This document shows, one piece after another, positions 6,701 through 7,290 of a DNA stretch of 7,290 nt. The notes below the pieces were generated by a model. That model made no database searches and was not told the DNA's origin. It saw only the letters and a list, made by a program, of their open reading frames with translations. How positions within the stretch are numbered: position 1 is the first letter of the stretch; every line of letters starts with the position of its first letter. The stretch spans positions 1-7,290 of the forward strand of contig JAUILJ010000398.1 in assembly GCA_030433055.1 (NCBI GenBank), written 5' to 3'. Both the position numbers and the translations under genes were made by a program. Source of the stretch: Polyangia bacterium (lineage in GTDB: Bacteria > Myxococcota_A > Polyangia > Polyangiales > Polyangiaceae).

Positions 6701-7057
6701 GACGTGGCCGCCAACGTGACCCTTCTCGAGCCGCGCGACCAGTCGGCCGGCGCCAATTTCGACAACCTGCTGCCGCGCCGGGCGCGCCGCATCGCCAACC
6801 TGGAGATCGATCGCAGCGTCGGTGCATTCCGCTTCGGCACCACCATCCACGTGGAAGGCAGCCGGTTCGATGATCCCGCGAATACCCGCCGCCTGGGTGG
6901 CTTCACCACGGTGGATCTGCGCGCCGAGTATCGCGTGGACAAGGCGTGGAGCATCCAGGCACGTGTGGAGAACGCGCTGGACAAGCGCTACGAGACCGTG
7001 GCGTTCTTCAACCAGCCCGGCCGCGGTGCGTTCGTGACCGTGCGCTACCAGCCCTGA
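6698..7057 (+). pseudogene. btuB: 3' fragment of a BtuB-like TonB-dependent vitamin B12 receptor
   Basis: About 119 codons encode the last strands of an outer-membrane beta-barrel. Recognisable features are VAANVTLLEPRD, the LPRRARRIANLEID segment, alternating hydrophobic/polar strands, TTVDLRAEYRV, and the ending ARVENALDKRYETV followed by GRGAFVTVRYQP, the classic closing hairpins of TonB-dependent receptors. BtuB takes up cobalamin across the outer membrane using TonB/ExbBD energy. Full BtuB is about 600 residues, so only the final fifth is present. The frame stays open upstream to about 6518, but that extension does not read as barrel strands, so a junction lies near 6695-6706. The BtuB assignment rather than another TonB receptor rests on the sequence style and on cobD directly following. 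The style resembles Xanthomonadaceae, not a myxobacterium. A fragment without its plug domain cannot function as a receptor. Confidence 0.75.
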
Positions 7058-7077
7058 AGGCATGTCTGCGCGGATGA

Positions 7078-7161
7078 GTGAAGGCCATGGAGATTCTCGC
7101 GGTGCAGGTGGCGGTGGCACTGGCGCTCGCCTGGGTGCTGGGCGATCCGCGCCGCTGGCAT
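7078..7161 (+). pseudogene. cobD: 5' fragment of cobD/cbiB (adenosylcobinamide-phosphate synthase)
   Basis: The start is GTG 7078 or, more conservatively, ATG 7087. It encodes a hydrophobic first helix ending in WVLGDPRRWH, which matches the N-terminal signature of CobD/CbiB (LxGDPRRWHP). This membrane enzyme attaches the aminopropanol arm to adenosylcobyric acid in B12 synthesis and is normally about 300 residues. It lies 20 bases after the btuB stop, consistent with one B12 operon. After the His codon (7159-7161) the expected Pro and following residues are replaced by unrelated sequence that is thiD on the other strand. The fragment is therefore cut after about 25-28 codons. Confidence 0.65.
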
Positions 7162-7162
7162 G

Positions 7163-7290
7163 ATCGGCGAAGCTCGGCTGGATGTCCTCCAATGTCTTCT
7201 CGATTTGCAGAGCGACGAACTCGGGCGAGACCGCCTCGACTCCATGAACGCCGAGCGTGTTCTGCGCCGTCAGCGCCGTGATCGCCGAGC
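7163..7290 (-). CDS. thiD: Internal fragment of ThiD (hydroxymethylpyrimidine phosphate kinase), cut at both ends
   Basis: Read on the minus strand from the window edge, the frame encodes SAITALTAQNTLGVHGVE followed by SPEFVALQIEKTLEDIQPSF. This is the highly characteristic ThiD segment (about residues 36-75 of a 270-residue enzyme), which phosphorylates HMP-P in thiamine synthesis. The continuation expected next (a VKTGML-like motif) is absent. After about 7163 the frame runs into the antisense of the cobD and btuB pieces. The open frame therefore continues to 6521, but that combined protein is a mosaic. The missing N-terminal part lies beyond the window edge. Confidence 0.75.

Noticed and set aside
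1..7290. CRISPR array, tRNA or insertion sequence
   Set aside because: No regularly spaced repeats, tRNA-like fold or transposase frame was seen, including at the mosaic right end.

Overview
The window is GC-rich and probably comes from a myxobacterium of the Sorangium/Polyangium type. The evidence is indirect: a lipoprotein with an Ala/Ser/Pro-rich linker, a roughly 209-residue protein that resembles from memory a multiplied myxobacterial family, a TPR-like protein, and dense long genes on both strands. No marker gene fixes the taxonomy.

Layout. Positions 1-87 hold the last codons of a gene entering from the left (+). A putative lipoprotein (59-799, +) follows, then a 355-base C-rich gap, then an unrecognised conserved-looking protein (1155-1784, +). 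These converge, with a 14-base gap, on a minus-strand pair: a 1262-residue protein (2481-6269) followed downstream by a small TPR-like gene (1799-2407) whose best reading frame switches twice. A 251-base intergenic stretch with several inverted repeats (6270-6520) lies upstream of the large gene.

The right end (about 6521-7290) is a mosaic. An unrecognised minus-strand C-terminal fragment is followed by about 460 bases carrying the 3' end of a BtuB-type TonB-dependent receptor and the first codons of cobD/cbiB (+). This is cut off at about 7161 and joined directly to a minus-strand piece of thiD. BtuB-CobD adjacency is sensible B12 biology and looks gammaproteobacterial, but the joins on both sides break genes. 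This end may be a rearrangement, or a chimeric read or assembly.

The main candidate for something new is the 1262-residue protein. Its N-terminus reads like a restriction-endonuclease-fold domain, followed by a possible degenerate NTPase core without a P-loop, a very long helical region, and a glycine-rich C-terminal motif. This effector/core/helical-sensor order recalls antiviral conflict proteins, but no neighbouring defence gene supports it. The defence role is inference.
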